Notes: a model not told the origin generated them from the sequence alone. Shown: positions 24,517 through 33,076, numbered from the stretch's first letter. The stretch: DNA of 41,875 bases from Candidatus Fimenecus excrementavium (GCA_018712805.1 DVGI01000023.1:1-41875); one strand, 5' to 3'. Program-made: numbers and translations.

Positions 24517-27141
24517 TTACTGTTTTGCTTTGTTGACCAGTTCATACAGCTTGGTCATCGCTTCAATCGGCGTTAATGTGTTGACGTCTAAGGCTTTCAG
24601 TTCTTCGACAATCTCCCCTGCGCTCCCGCCGGAAAGGGTCATTTGCAGTTTTTCCTCCGGCTCGTCTTCCGGCGCTTCTTCAATCGGCAGCGGTTTGCGC
24701 GCCGCAGCGTTGTCGTTCGCCTCCAAGGCTTTCAAAATGACTTTCGCGCGCCGCACAACCGAATCCGGCACGCCGGCAAGTTTCGCAACGTCAATGCCGT
24801 AGCTGCCGTCGGCGCCGCCGCGGACAATCCGGCGTAAAAAGGTAATGTCATCGCCGCGTTTTTTCACCGCGATATTATAATTCTTCACACCCTCCACGGT
24901 GTTTTCGAGTTCGGTGAGTTCGTGGTAGTGCGTGGCAAACAGCGTTTTCGCGCCGAGCTTTTTGCGGTCGGCGGTAAATTCCAAAACGGCGCGGGCAATG
25001 CTCATGCCGTCATAGGTCGAAGTGCCGCGCCCGATTTCGTCTAAAATAATTAAGCTTTTCGAAGTCGCATTTTCTAAAATTTCAGCAACTTCGCGCATTT
25101 CTACCATAAAGGTGGACTGCCCCGCCGCAAGGTCGTCGGACGCGCCCACACGGGTGAAAATGCTGTCGCAAAGGCCGATAGACGCCGCTTTCGCCGGGAC
25201 AAACGAGCCCATTTGCGCGAGCAGCACTATCAGCGCGACTTGGCGCATATAGGTCGATTTACCCGCCATATTGGGGCCTGTGATAATCGCCGTGCGGTTT
25301 TCGCCGTTGTCTAACAACGTGTCATTGGGCACGAACGGCGCGCCGTCGAGCATTTTTTCAATCACCGGGTGTCGCCCTTCGGTAATGGAAATCACGCCGG
25401 AATCGTTGATTTCGGGGCGGGTGTAGTGGTTCGCCGCCGCGACCGTCGCAAGCGAGCACAATGTGTCGAGCGTTGCGACCGCTTTGGCGGTTTTGCGCGT
25501 GCGTTCATATTGCGCGGCAATCTTTTTGCGTACCGCGCAGAACACCTCATATTCTAGGCTCACAATGCGTTCCTGCGCGCCCAAGACTTTGGATTCAAGT
25601 TCTTTTAATTCCTCGGTAATGTAGCGCTCGCAGTTCGTCAGCGTTTGTTTTCGAATGTATGTATCGGGCACAAGTTCTTTAAAGGAATTCGAGACTTCAT
25701 AGTAATAGCCGAACACGCGGTTATAGCCGATTTTCAGCTTTTTGATGCCTGTGGCCTCCTGCTCTTTTTGTTCGAGCGTGGAAAGATAGCTTTTGCCGCC
25801 TTTGACAATCTCGCGCAGTTCGTCGAGCTCCGCGTTGAAGCCGTCGGCAATCATGCCGCCCTCGCGCACGGAAAACGGCGCGTCCTCGCGAATGGCGCCC
25901 GTCACCAGTTCGCGGACGTCTTCGAGCAAGTCCATATCGTCGCAGATTTCGCGAAGCAGGGCGCTCCGACTGTCGGAAAGCATTTCCCGGATTTTCGGAA
26001 GCGGCTCTAACGTCGTTTTTAACGACAACAGCTCTTTGGCGTTCGCGGTGTTATAAATCACGCGCGTCATTAAGCGTTCGAGGTCATAAATCCCGGTCAT
26101 TTCTTCCGTAAAGCTTTTAAGCTTTACGGGTTCGCCGAGCAATTCGTCCACGGCGTTGAGCCGCCTTGAAATCCCCGCGCAGTCGTAAAGCGGACATTCG
26201 ACGAAGCTTCGAAGCATTCTTTTGCCCATAGCGGTTTTGGTTTTGTCGAGCACCCACAAAAGCGAGCCGCGTTTTTCCCGGTCGCGCATGGTTTCGGTAA
26301 GTTCCAAGTTTCTGCGCGTGGAAAGCCCGATTTTCATAAACTTCATATCCGAATAATATTGAATCGTTTGGATATTTTTTAAGTCGCTTTTCTGGGTTTC
26401 ATATAAATAAGACAGCGCCGCCGCAAGCGCGCAGACGGCACTGCGCTTGTTTTCGTCTTTTAAGGGTTCTAACTGTTTTTTGTCAAAATGCGCTTCCACC
26501 GTGGAAAGCGCTTTGTCGTAAGCGGTCGCCGACGCCGGTAAGGTTTCGGCGGTGGCTTCCGACTTTTTCGAAATAAACTGCCGCACGCGGGAAAGCGCAG
26601 CGGCTTCTTTATTGATTAAGATTTCGCTCGGCATAAAGCGCGCGAGCTCGTCCACGGTTTTTTCGTCAATATTTTCGGAAAAGGAGGTCAAGTGCAGTTC
26701 GCCGGTGGAAACGTCGACAAAGCAAAGCCCCATGGCGTCAAAGCACAAACAACAGCAGGCAAGGTAATTGTTGCGCGTTTCGTCGAGCATCGAGCTTTCA
26801 ATGACGGTGCCGGCGGTGATTACGCGGATAACGTCGCGTTTAACTAAGCCTTTTGCCGCTTTGGGGTCTTCCATTTGCTCGCAAATCGCGACTTTGTAGC
26901 CGCGGGACACCAGCTTCGCAATGTACCCGTCGGCGCTGTGGAACGGCACGCCGCACATCGGCGCGCGCTCCTCCTGCCCGCAGTCGCGCCCGGTTAAGAC
27001 AAGTTCCAGTTCTTTGGACGCGATTTTGGCGTCTTCAAAAAACATTTCGTAAAAATCGCCGAGGCGAAAGAACAGGATCGTATCGGGATACGCCTGTTTT
27101 ATCTCAAAATATTGCTGCATCATCGGGGATAATTCTGCCAT
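24517..27141 (-). CDS. mutS: DNA mismatch repair protein MutS
   Basis: An 874-residue mismatch-recognition ATPase of normal length. The mismatch-binding Phe-x-Glu motif is in GDFYEMF (28-34). The ATPase has Walker A GPNMAGKST near 610 and Walker B ILDEIGRGTSTYDG. A C-terminal oligomerisation segment closes the protein. I start at the ATG at 27141, with GAGGCG 5 bases upstream, since upstream in-frame codons do not resemble MutS. It sits between ylbF and mutL. Confidence 0.97.
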   Translation of the reverse strand: MAELSPMMQQYFEIKQAYPDTILFFRLGDFYEMFFEDAKIASKELELVLTGRDCGQEERAPMCGVPFHSADGYIAKLVSRGYKVAICEQMEDPKAAKGLVKRDVIRVITAGTVIESSMLDETRNNYLACCCLCFDAMGLCFVDVSTGELHLTSFSENIDEKTVDELARFMPSEILINKEAAALSRVRQFISKKSEATAETLPASATAYDKALSTVEAHFDKKQLEPLKDENKRSAVCALAAALSYLYETQKSDLKNIQTIQYYSDMKFMKIGLSTRRNLELTETMRDREKRGSLLWVLDKTKTAMGKRMLRSFVECPLYDCAGISRRLNAVDELLGEPVKLKSFTEEMTGIYDLERLMTRVIYNTANAKELLSLKTTLEPLPKIREMLSDSRSALLREICDDMDLLEDVRELVTGAIREDAPFSVREGGMIADGFNAELDELREIVKGGKSYLSTLEQKEQEATGIKKLKIGYNRVFGYYYEVSNSFKELVPDTYIRKQTLTNCERYITEELKELESKVLGAQERIVSLEYEVFCAVRKKIAAQYERTRKTAKAVATLDTLCSLATVAAANHYTRPEINDSGVISITEGRHPVIEKMLDGAPFVPNDTLLDNGENRTAIITGPNMAGKSTYMRQVALIVLLAQMGSFVPAKAASIGLCDSIFTRVGASDDLAAGQSTFMVEMREVAEILENATSKSLIILDEIGRGTSTYDGMSIARAVLEFTADRKKLGAKTLFATHYHELTELENTVEGVKNYNIAVKKRGDDITFLRRIVRGGADGSYGIDVAKLAGVPDSVVRRAKVILKALEANDNAAARKPLPIEEAPEDEPEEKLQMTLSGGSAGEIVEELKALDVNTLTPIEAMTKLYELVNKAKQ

Positions 27142-27182
27142 AATTCGCCTCGCCTCGGAGATTTTCAGAAATTTTTGTTGCC

Positions 27183-27590
27183 TTAGTGGCAGCCGCTGCA
27201 GGAGCTGCACTCGCCGCCGCAGTTGTGCGCGGTCGGGTCGCAGGTTGCGGGGTCCTCACCGTTTACGCACATCGCGAGAATGCCGGTAAGGAAGTTCATC
27301 ATTTCGTCTACGGCGTTTCTTGCCTTTTCAAACGCCTGCATATTGGGGTTTGCCATAATCTGGTTATAAACGCCGTTGAATTCCTCGTTGAACGCCTGCA
27401 TTTTCTGTTCGTCCGGGGTTTCTTTCGCGGCTTCCTGCTGATAAGAAAGCTGTACAAGCCGGATTTTGCCCATCAAGGCGTTTAATTCTTCGTCTTCATC
27501 GTTTGCTTTGCGCGCCGCTTCGTAGTCCAGATAAACCTGGTCTTTCTGAATGGCTGCGCCGAGTTCTCTAGCGAGTTTTTCAAGTTCCAT
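27183..27590 (-). CDS. YlbF/YmcA (RicF/RicA) family protein with Cys-rich tail
   Basis: A 135-residue helical protein of the YlbF/YmcA family. In Bacillus these are part of the RicA-RicF-RicT complex that carries Fe-S clusters and affects RNase Y-dependent mRNA processing. The helical domain spans about 1-108. The C-terminus has six cysteines in the last 30 residues, ending CGGECSSCSGCH, suited to Fe-S or zinc binding. It lies between miaB and mutS, as ymcA does in Bacillus. Whether it equals RicA or RicF is not clear. AGGAGA precedes the ATG. Confidence 0.85.
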   Translation of the reverse strand: MELEKLARELGAAIQKDQVYLDYEAARKANDEDEELNALMGKIRLVQLSYQQEAAKETPDEQKMQAFNEEFNGVYNQIMANPNMQAFEKARNAVDEMMNFLTGILAMCVNGEDPATCDPTAHNCGGECSSCSGCH

Positions 27591-27649
27591 AATGTTCTCC
27601 TGTTTTTTGTATTTTGTCTATTATAAATCACCCGACACGGGGAAATTTA

Positions 27650-29062
27650 TCAAACTGTTTCGCCGAAAAGCACCCAGCTTTTCGCTTGGGTTATGCGCAC
27701 GCTGCAATAATTGCCGATCAGCGATTTCTCGCCCGGGAATTCGACAATCACATTGCCGTCGGTTCTGCCGGAAAGCTTGTTTTCGTCGTGTTTGCTGACG
27801 CCTTCGACCAAAACGGTATAGGTCTTGCCGACCATTTCCTTGGTGCGGCGGGCGGCAATTTCTTCCTGCAAAGCGCAAAGTTCCTGAAACCATTTGGTTT
27901 TTTCTTCGTGGGAAACGGGGTCGGGCATTTCGGCCGCTTTTGTACCTTGACGCGGGGAGAAAATAAACGTAAACAGCGACGTAAATTCCACTTCGCGGAT
28001 AAGCGACAGCGTGTCGCAGAATTCTTCGTAGGTTTCGCCGGGGAAGCCGACAATCACATCGCTTGTGAGCGACAAATTCGGGATTTTTTCTTTCGCGTAG
28101 TTTATAAGCTCCAAATATTTTTCGCGCGTATAGTGGCGGTTCATCGCTTTTAACACCCGGTCGTTGCCGGACTGAAACGGCAAGTGCAGGTGCTTCGAGA
28201 CCTTGTCGCACGAAGCGATGGTATCAATAAGCTCTTTCGTGCAGTCTTTCGGGTGGGAAGTCATAAAGCGGATTTTAAAGTCGCCGGGCAAATCGTTAAT
28301 CGCGCGCAGAAGCTCTGCAAAATTCATCGGCGTTTGGTTGTTTTTGCCGTAGGAATTGACGTTCTGCCCCAAAAGCGTGATTTCTTTATAGCCGTCGGCG
28401 ATGATTTCGCGCGCTTCGCGCAGCACCTCTTCAGGTTCGCGGCTGCGCTCACGCCCGCGGACATACGGCACAATGCAATAGGTGCAGAAGTTGTCACAGC
28501 CGTACATAATCGGCAGCCACGCGCGGAAACCGCTGTCGCGGTAAACCGGCAGGTGCTCGGCGACGGCGCAGCTGTCATCCGGTGCGCAAACGACCCGCTT
28601 TTTGCCGGTCAGGGCTTTATAAAGCAGTTCCGGCAGGCGGTGCGTGACGTGCGTGCCGAACACCAAATCTACAAACGGATAGCTTTGATAGATGCGGTCG
28701 CGCACGCGCTGCTGCTGCATCATACAGCCGCAAAGCGCGATAATCAAATTCGGGTTTTGGGTTTTGTAAGTCTTAATGGCGCCGACATTGCCGAACACGC
28801 GGTCTTCGGCGTGTTCGCGAACGGCGCAGGTGTTGTATAAAATCAAATCGGCTTCGGCGGGCGTGTCGCAGAAGGTATAGCCCATTTCACAAAGCATGCC
28901 CTTCATGCGCTCGCTGTCGGCGACATTGCCCTGACAGCCGTAAGTGTGCACAAAAGCTTTCGGCGCACGCTGCAGGCGGTCTTGCAAAATCGACTGGACC
29001 TGCATGGCGTATTGCTGCTGTAAGAGAAGCTCTTGCTCTGAAATCTCTGTTTTCTGTGCCAA
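27650..29062 (-). CDS. miaB: tRNA methylthiotransferase MiaB
   Basis: A 470-residue radical-SAM enzyme that converts i6A37 to ms2i6A37 in tRNA. The UPF0004 domain has the cluster cysteines Cys43 (TYGCQGN), Cys79 (NTCAVRE) and Cys113 (CGCM). The radical SAM motif is C189-x3-C193-x2-C196. A TRAM domain forms the C-terminus. The start is a TTG at 29062 with AGGAG 8 bases upstream. Further upstream in-frame codons look unrelated. It uses the product of MiaA encoded in the same run. Confidence 0.95.
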   Translation of the reverse strand: MAQKTEISEQELLLQQQYAMQVQSILQDRLQRAPKAFVHTYGCQGNVADSERMKGMLCEMGYTFCDTPAEADLILYNTCAVREHAEDRVFGNVGAIKTYKTQNPNLIIALCGCMMQQQRVRDRIYQSYPFVDLVFGTHVTHRLPELLYKALTGKKRVVCAPDDSCAVAEHLPVYRDSGFRAWLPIMYGCDNFCTYCIVPYVRGRERSREPEEVLREAREIIADGYKEITLLGQNVNSYGKNNQTPMNFAELLRAINDLPGDFKIRFMTSHPKDCTKELIDTIASCDKVSKHLHLPFQSGNDRVLKAMNRHYTREKYLELINYAKEKIPNLSLTSDVIVGFPGETYEEFCDTLSLIREVEFTSLFTFIFSPRQGTKAAEMPDPVSHEEKTKWFQELCALQEEIAARRTKEMVGKTYTVLVEGVSKHDENKLSGRTDGNVIVEFPGEKSLIGNYCSVRITQAKSWVLFGETV

Positions 29063-29085
29063 AATTAAAACTCCTATAAGGGAAA

Positions 29086-30024
29086 TTAGGAAAGGTAAAT
29101 CGAATGCAGCCACGCGAGCACGTCGTTATAGACGATTTCGTGGTCATCTTCAAACAAAATCTCGTGGCGGTCGCCGGGGTAAAGGATGACCGTCGGCTCG
29201 TGACCGGCAAGCACCAAATTGTCGGCGACGGAAAGCGTGCCCCTGCCGTTAAAGCCGACCGGGTCTTTCGCGCCGGAAATAATCATAATCGGCAAATTTT
29301 CGGGGACGAGTGTTGCCCACTCACGCCGGCCGCATTCCACGGCGAGCGCAAACAAATCGCGGTAGCCGCCCAGCTTCAGCGGGAAGCCGCAAAGCGGGTC
29401 GCTTAAATAGCTTTCCTGATTTTGACGGTTGCGGCTGATCCACGCGACCGGCAGGGTGTTTTTCTCGCGGACGGAAAGGTTGCAAATCGTGTTGAACACG
29501 TCGCCGAGTGCGGTAACATCGGTTTTGGCGCCGAATTTTTCGCAAAGCGACTGCACAACGGGCAGCGCCGCTTCGGCAACGGCGGGCAGTTCCGCAGTGC
29601 CGCAGTAAATCACACCGGAAAGCTCATAGCCGAAGTGCGTGGTGTAAACGCGCGCACAAAGCGAACCCATACTGTGACCGAACAGGAAATAGGGCAGGTC
29701 CGGATATTTCTTTTTCATAATTTTCGTTAAAATGTGCATATCGTCGACCAAACGTTTGTCGCCGTCTTTTTCGGCAAAATAACCGAGTTCCGAAAAGTCA
29801 TTTACAGACTCGCCGTGACCGAGGTGGTCGTTGCCGCAGACGACAAAACCGTTTTTCGCTAAAAAGCACGCAAAGTCATCATAGCGCGTAATGTGCTCCG
29901 CCATACCGTGGGCAATTTGGAAAACACCTATGGGTGAAAGGGTGTCCTCCTGCCAAATTCGGGTGTAAATTTTGTTGTGCCCGGTGGAAGAATTGAAATA
30001 CGCTTCTGTTCTTACAATCGCCAT
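29086..30024 (-). CDS. Alpha/beta hydrolase (serine aminopeptidase/monoacylglycerol lipase type)
   Basis: A 312-residue cytoplasmic hydrolase of the Hydrolase_4/lysophospholipase group. The early segment IAHGMAEHITRYDDFA and GNDHLGHGES are typical. The nucleophile elbow is GHSMGS, the acid is likely the Asp in SGAKDPVG, and the histidine lies in GDRHEILFE. Substrate is probably an acylglycerol or lysophospholipid, by family only. It has a strong promoter and a CGGAGGT ribosome site, and ends 23 bases before miaB, so it probably leads the long operon. Confidence 0.88.
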   Translation of the reverse strand: MAIVRTEAYFNSSTGHNKIYTRIWQEDTLSPIGVFQIAHGMAEHITRYDDFACFLAKNGFVVCGNDHLGHGESVNDFSELGYFAEKDGDKRLVDDMHILTKIMKKKYPDLPYFLFGHSMGSLCARVYTTHFGYELSGVIYCGTAELPAVAEAALPVVQSLCEKFGAKTDVTALGDVFNTICNLSVREKNTLPVAWISRNRQNQESYLSDPLCGFPLKLGGYRDLFALAVECGRREWATLVPENLPIMIISGAKDPVGFNGRGTLSVADNLVLAGHEPTVILYPGDRHEILFEDDHEIVYNDVLAWLHSIYLS

Positions 30025-30074
30025 TTGAATACCTCCGAAAACCGATTCCCGGTAAATCTATTCATACAGAATGT

Positions 30075-30103
30075 ATTATACTATAAATTCCCCGCTTTGT
30101 CAC
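30075..30103 (-). promoter_or_regulatory. Strong SigA-type promoter of the hydrolase-miaB-mutS operon
   Basis: On the minus strand GTGACA (30098-30103, 5/6) and a perfect TATAAT (30075-30080) are 17 bases apart, about 50 bases upstream of the hydrolase start. It is the clearest promoter I see for the 15-gene run that follows. Confidence 0.8.
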
Positions 30104-30188
30104 CCTTTTTCTTGCGTGCGGGAAGCTAAAAAAACATTTTTGCGTTTTCTAAGTCAATCTGTCTAAAAACAAGGAAAACAAGGTCGAA

Positions 30189-30219
30189 AAAAACGGCTTT
30201 TTCACGATGAAAAAGCGTT
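30189..30219 (-). terminator. Minus-strand terminator upstream of scp2, antisense direction
   Basis: GCTTTTTCA (30196-30204) pairs with TGAAAAAGC (30208-30216) around a 3-base loop, extended on both sides by AAC/GTT. On the minus strand the hairpin is followed by seven Ts. It would stop transcripts entering from the uxaC side, antisense to the SCP2 gene, before they reach the hydrolase promoter. It also touches the -35 of the SCP2 promoter, so an operator role is possible. Confidence 0.55.
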
Positions 30220-30246
30220 GCAGGATAAAGCTTCGTATGCTAAAAT
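30218..30246 (+). promoter_or_regulatory. SigA-type promoter of the SCP2 gene
   Basis: TTGCAG (30218-30223, 4/6) and TAAAAT (30241-30246, 5/6) are exactly 17 bases apart, 25 bases before the start codon. It is divergent from the hydrolase promoter. Confidence 0.65.
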
Positions 30247-30271
30247 AAAAGTGTAAAGGAGGTTGTTTCCA

Positions 30272-30595
30272 ATGACATACGAACAGGTTGTTGCCAAGGT
30301 AAAGGCAAAATATGAAAATGTTGACGCTTCTTCTGTGGGCGGCACACTCGCCATTCAGGTGAATCTGGTCGGGAAAAATGTAGAGGGTATTTTCTACATC
30401 GAAGCCAAAGACGGCAAGGTCAACGTTGAGCCCTATGATTACCACGACAACAAAGCGGTCGTTACCGTTGCGCCGACCAATCTTTTGAAGATTCTCGACG
30501 GCAAGCTCAATCCGGTCATTGCCTACACCACCGGCAAGGTTTCCGTAGACGGCGACCCCGGTGCTGTAATGACACTGATTGACCTTGTTAAGTAA
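30272..30595 (+). CDS. Stand-alone SCP2 sterol-binding-fold protein
   Basis: A 107-residue protein that is all SCP2-like domain: an N-terminal helix (TYEQVVAKVKAKY), a beta sheet (TLAIQVNLVG, GIFYIEAKDGKVNVEP) and helices ending in a hydrophobic pocket lid (GDPGAVMTLIDLV). Such domains bind lipids or other hydrophobic ligands in a pocket. The ligand in anaerobic Firmicutes is unknown. The start is the ATG at 30272, with GGAGGT 8 bases upstream. It is a single-gene unit with its own promoter and terminator. Confidence 0.87.
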   Translation: MTYEQVVAKVKAKYENVDASSVGGTLAIQVNLVGKNVEGIFYIEAKDGKVNVEPYDYHDNKAVVTVAPTNLLKILDGKLNPVIAYTTGKVSVDGDPGAVMTLIDLVK

Positions 30596-30610
30596 CATAC
30601 GCACAAACGA

Positions 30611-30649
30611 AAACAGCGGAAAAAGCGTTGCTTTTCCCGCTGTTTTTTT
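30611..30649 (+). terminator. Terminator after the SCP2 gene, probably bidirectional
   Basis: AACAGCGGAAAAAGC (30612-30626) pairs with GCTTTTCCCGCTGTT (30630-30644) with one mismatch, followed by seven or more Ts. On the minus strand it is followed by TTTTCGTTTG, so it may also end the convergent uxaC transcript. Confidence 0.85.
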
Positions 30650-30660
30650 GTTGTATTTTT

Positions 30661-32067
30661 TTATTTTTCCAAACCGAAGTAGCGCGCCGCGTTGTTATAG
30701 GAAATATCCGAAACCACCTGCGATAAAAATTCGATGTCGCAAGGGTATTTCCCCTCTTCGACAAGGTCGCCGATAAGCTCGCACAAAATGCGGCGGAAAT
30801 ATTCGTGGCGCGGATAGGAAAGGAAGCTTCTCGAATCTGTGACCATGCCGACGAATTTCCCGAGCACGCCGAGATTTGCGAGCGCTTTCATCTGTTCGCG
30901 CATCCCGTCGTAATTGTCGTTAAACCACCAGGCCGAGCCGAACTGAATTTTGGAGGGCACTTCGCTGCTTTGGAAATTGCCGAGCATTGTGCCGAGGACG
31001 TAATTGTCTTTGGGGTTCAAGCAAAACAGCACGGTTTTGGGGAGGTTTCCTTTGACCTCCAGCGCGTCCATAAAGCCCGAAAGCCCTTGCGCGATTTCGC
31101 GGTCGTCAATGGAATCAAAACCGGCGTCGGGACCCAAACGCGCAAACATTTTGCGGTTGTTGTTGCGCATGGGGCCGATGTGAAGCTCCATCACCCAGCC
31201 GCGGCGGGCGTATTCCGCGCCCAAAAACAGCATTAACGCGGTGCGGTATTTGTCGAGTTCTGCATTCGAAAGCGTGCCGCCGATAAGCCCTTTTTTGAAA
31301 ATCTTTTCAATTTCGGAATCCGTCGCGGGGGCATACGGCACATAGGTAAACGCGTGGTCACTTGCACAGCAGCCGTTTTTCTGAAACAAGTCCATGCGTT
31401 CCAAAAGCGCGGCTTTCAGTTCCGAGAATGTGTGGATTTCGCGGCGCAGGGCTTTTTCCATGGCGGTAATCCACGGGATAAACGTCGGCAGTTCAATGCC
31501 AAGCGCTTTGTCCGGGCGAAACGCCGGGAGCACGCGGCACTTGAAATCCTTTTCTTTTCTTAAAAGCCCGTGGTATTCGAGGCTGTCCGCCGGGTCGTCG
31601 GTTGTGCAGACGCACGCGACGTTGGATTTTTCAATCAGTTCGCGCGGGGTAAAGCCGCCCGCCTTGATTTTCTCGTTGCATTTCTGATAAATCTCGTCGG
31701 CGGTTTTTTCCGAAAGCGGGGTTTCCACGCCGAAATACCGCTGTAATTCGAGGTGGGGCCAGTGATACATGGGGTTGCCGATGCAGTACGGCAGACAGGA
31801 CGCGAACGCCTTGTATTTTTCATAGCCGCTTTTCTGCCCGGTGATATAGTCTTCCGAAACGCCGCAGGAGCGCATCACGCGCCATTTGTAGTGGTCGGCG
31901 GAAAGCCAAAGCTCCGCAATGTCGGCGGGCTGTTTGTTTTCGTAAATTTCTTTGGGGGACAGATGACAATGCCAGTCAAAAATCGGGGCTTTTTCCGCGC
32001 CGCGGCGGAAAATCTCCTTGGCGGTTTTGGTGGTCAGCAAAAAATCTTTATCCATAAACTTCTTCAT
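30661..32067 (-). CDS. uxaC: Glucuronate isomerase
   Basis: A 468-residue enzyme that isomerises D-glucuronate to D-fructuronate (and D-galacturonate to D-tagaturonate), the first step of hexuronate use. It has the amidohydrolase-like metal motif FDWHCHLSP near residue 29-37, plus WRVMRSCGV, VCTTDDPADSLEYH, ELHIGPMRNNN and FVGMVTDSRSFLSYPRHEYFRR pieces typical of UxaC. AGGAGG 7 bases before the ATG fixes the start. No other hexuronate genes lie beside it. It suggests growth on uronic acids released from plant or host glycans. Confidence 0.96.
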   Translation of the reverse strand: MKKFMDKDFLLTTKTAKEIFRRGAEKAPIFDWHCHLSPKEIYENKQPADIAELWLSADHYKWRVMRSCGVSEDYITGQKSGYEKYKAFASCLPYCIGNPMYHWPHLELQRYFGVETPLSEKTADEIYQKCNEKIKAGGFTPRELIEKSNVACVCTTDDPADSLEYHGLLRKEKDFKCRVLPAFRPDKALGIELPTFIPWITAMEKALRREIHTFSELKAALLERMDLFQKNGCCASDHAFTYVPYAPATDSEIEKIFKKGLIGGTLSNAELDKYRTALMLFLGAEYARRGWVMELHIGPMRNNNRKMFARLGPDAGFDSIDDREIAQGLSGFMDALEVKGNLPKTVLFCLNPKDNYVLGTMLGNFQSSEVPSKIQFGSAWWFNDNYDGMREQMKALANLGVLGKFVGMVTDSRSFLSYPRHEYFRRILCELIGDLVEEGKYPCDIEFLSQVVSDISYNNAARYFGLEK

Positions 32068-32101
32068 GGGCCGTCCTCCTAAGAAACGAAAATACAGGTT
32101 T

Positions 32102-32129
32102 ATTGTACCACATTTTTTCGCTTATGCAA
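32102..32129 (-). promoter_or_regulatory. Promoter of uxaC
   Basis: On the minus strand TACAAT (32102-32107, 5/6) lies 35 bases upstream of uxaC. At 16 bases further upstream is TTGCAT (32124-32129, 3/6). I see no clear operator around it. Confidence 0.5.
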
Positions 32130-32203
32130 GAATGCGGAACCCAAAAAAGCGCATTTTTTCGGCGAAAGCAAGGCAGTTTGCGCGCCGGATTTCGGAAAGC
32201 ATC

Positions 32204-32232
32204 TTGCGCAAAACAAAATACTATGGTAAACT
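32204..32232 (+). promoter_or_regulatory. Promoter of yebC
   Basis: TTGCGC (32204-32209, 3/6) and TAAACT (32227-32232, 4/6) are 17 bases apart, 31 bases before the yebC start. It is divergent from uxaC in a 196-base gap that holds no other feature I can support. Confidence 0.5.
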
Positions 32233-32263
32233 ATTGTGCGTAATTTTATAAGAAGGTGAAACT

Positions 32264-33001
32264 ATGTCAGGACATTCCAAATGGAGCACCATTAAGCGCA
32301 AAAAAGAAAAGACCGACAACGCGCGTGCCAAGGTGTTCACGAAAATCGGGCGTGAAATTTCCGTCGCCGTAAAAGCGGGCGGCCCTGACCCCGCGGCAAA
32401 CTCCAAACTGAAAGACGTTATTGCAAAAGCAAAGGCCGCCAACGTGCCGAACGACAACATTGAACGTATCATCAAAAAAGCCGCCGGCGAAGGCAACGCC
32501 GACAACTATGAAAACATTGTGTATGAAGGCTACGGCCCGTCGGGTATCGCCGTGATTATTGAAGCGCTGACCGACAACCGCAACCGCACCGCCGCAGACG
32601 TGCGCCACGCGTTCGACAAATTCGGCGGCAACATGGGCACCACGGGCTGTGTTTCCTTTATGTTCAGCCGGCAGGGCGTGATTTTGATTGAAAAAGAAGA
32701 CATTGACGAAGACAAGTTGATGGAGGACGCGCTGGAAGCCGGCGCTTCGGACTTCTTAACCGACGGCGATGTCTATGAAATCCGCACCGAGCCCAACGAC
32801 ATGGGCCTTGTGCGCGACGATTTGGAAGCAAAAGGCTACAAATACATTTCCGCCGAAGTTGCGTATATCCCCTCGACCTATACGAAGCTTACAAACCCCG
32901 ATGACATTCAGAATATGGGCAGAATGCTTGAAATGTTCGACGAAAGCGACGACATTCAGGAAGTCTACCACAACTGGGAAAACGAAGAGGATTACGAATA
33001 A
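32264..33001 (+). CDS. yebC: YebC/PmpR family protein
   Basis: A 245-residue YebC-family protein, beginning SGHSKWSTIKRKKEKTD and containing NIERIIKKAAGE, YEGYGPSGIAVIIEALTDNR and the three-domain length of the family. Members were described as transcriptional regulators, and more recently have been implicated in helping ribosomes through difficult sequences such as polyproline. Which role applies here is open. AAGGTG precedes the ATG. A terminator follows 19 bases after the stop. Confidence 0.95.
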   Translation: MSGHSKWSTIKRKKEKTDNARAKVFTKIGREISVAVKAGGPDPAANSKLKDVIAKAKAANVPNDNIERIIKKAAGEGNADNYENIVYEGYGPSGIAVIIEALTDNRNRTAADVRHAFDKFGGNMGTTGCVSFMFSRQGVILIEKEDIDEDKLMEDALEAGASDFLTDGDVYEIRTEPNDMGLVRDDLEAKGYKYISAEVAYIPSTYTKLTNPDDIQNMGRMLEMFDESDDIQEVYHNWENEEDYE

Positions 33002-33020
33002 GCCTTTTTGGAATTAAACT

Positions 33021-33065
33021 GCCCGCGCGAACGGTTTTGCCGTGAACGCGGGCTTGTTTTTTTGA
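33021..33065 (+). terminator. Terminator between yebC and the GNAT gene
   Basis: GCCCGCG (33021-33027) pairs with CGCGGGC (33047-33053). An inner CGG/CCG pairing closes a TTTTG loop, and TTGTTTTTTT follows. It ends only 12 bases before the GNAT start codon, with no room for a separate promoter after it, so the GNAT gene is probably expressed by readthrough. Confidence 0.8.
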
Positions 33066-33076
33066 AAGGAGATATT

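Noticed and set aside
30149-30604. 151-codon minus-strand frame opposite the SCP2 gene
   Set aside because: The plus-strand gene has a promoter, ribosome site, domain match and terminator; the antisense frame has none and includes the antisense hairpin.
32068-32263. Riboswitch or operator between uxaC and yebC
   Set aside because: Only promoter-like hexamers and weak A/T stem sequences are visible; no conserved riboswitch core or clear palindrome was found.
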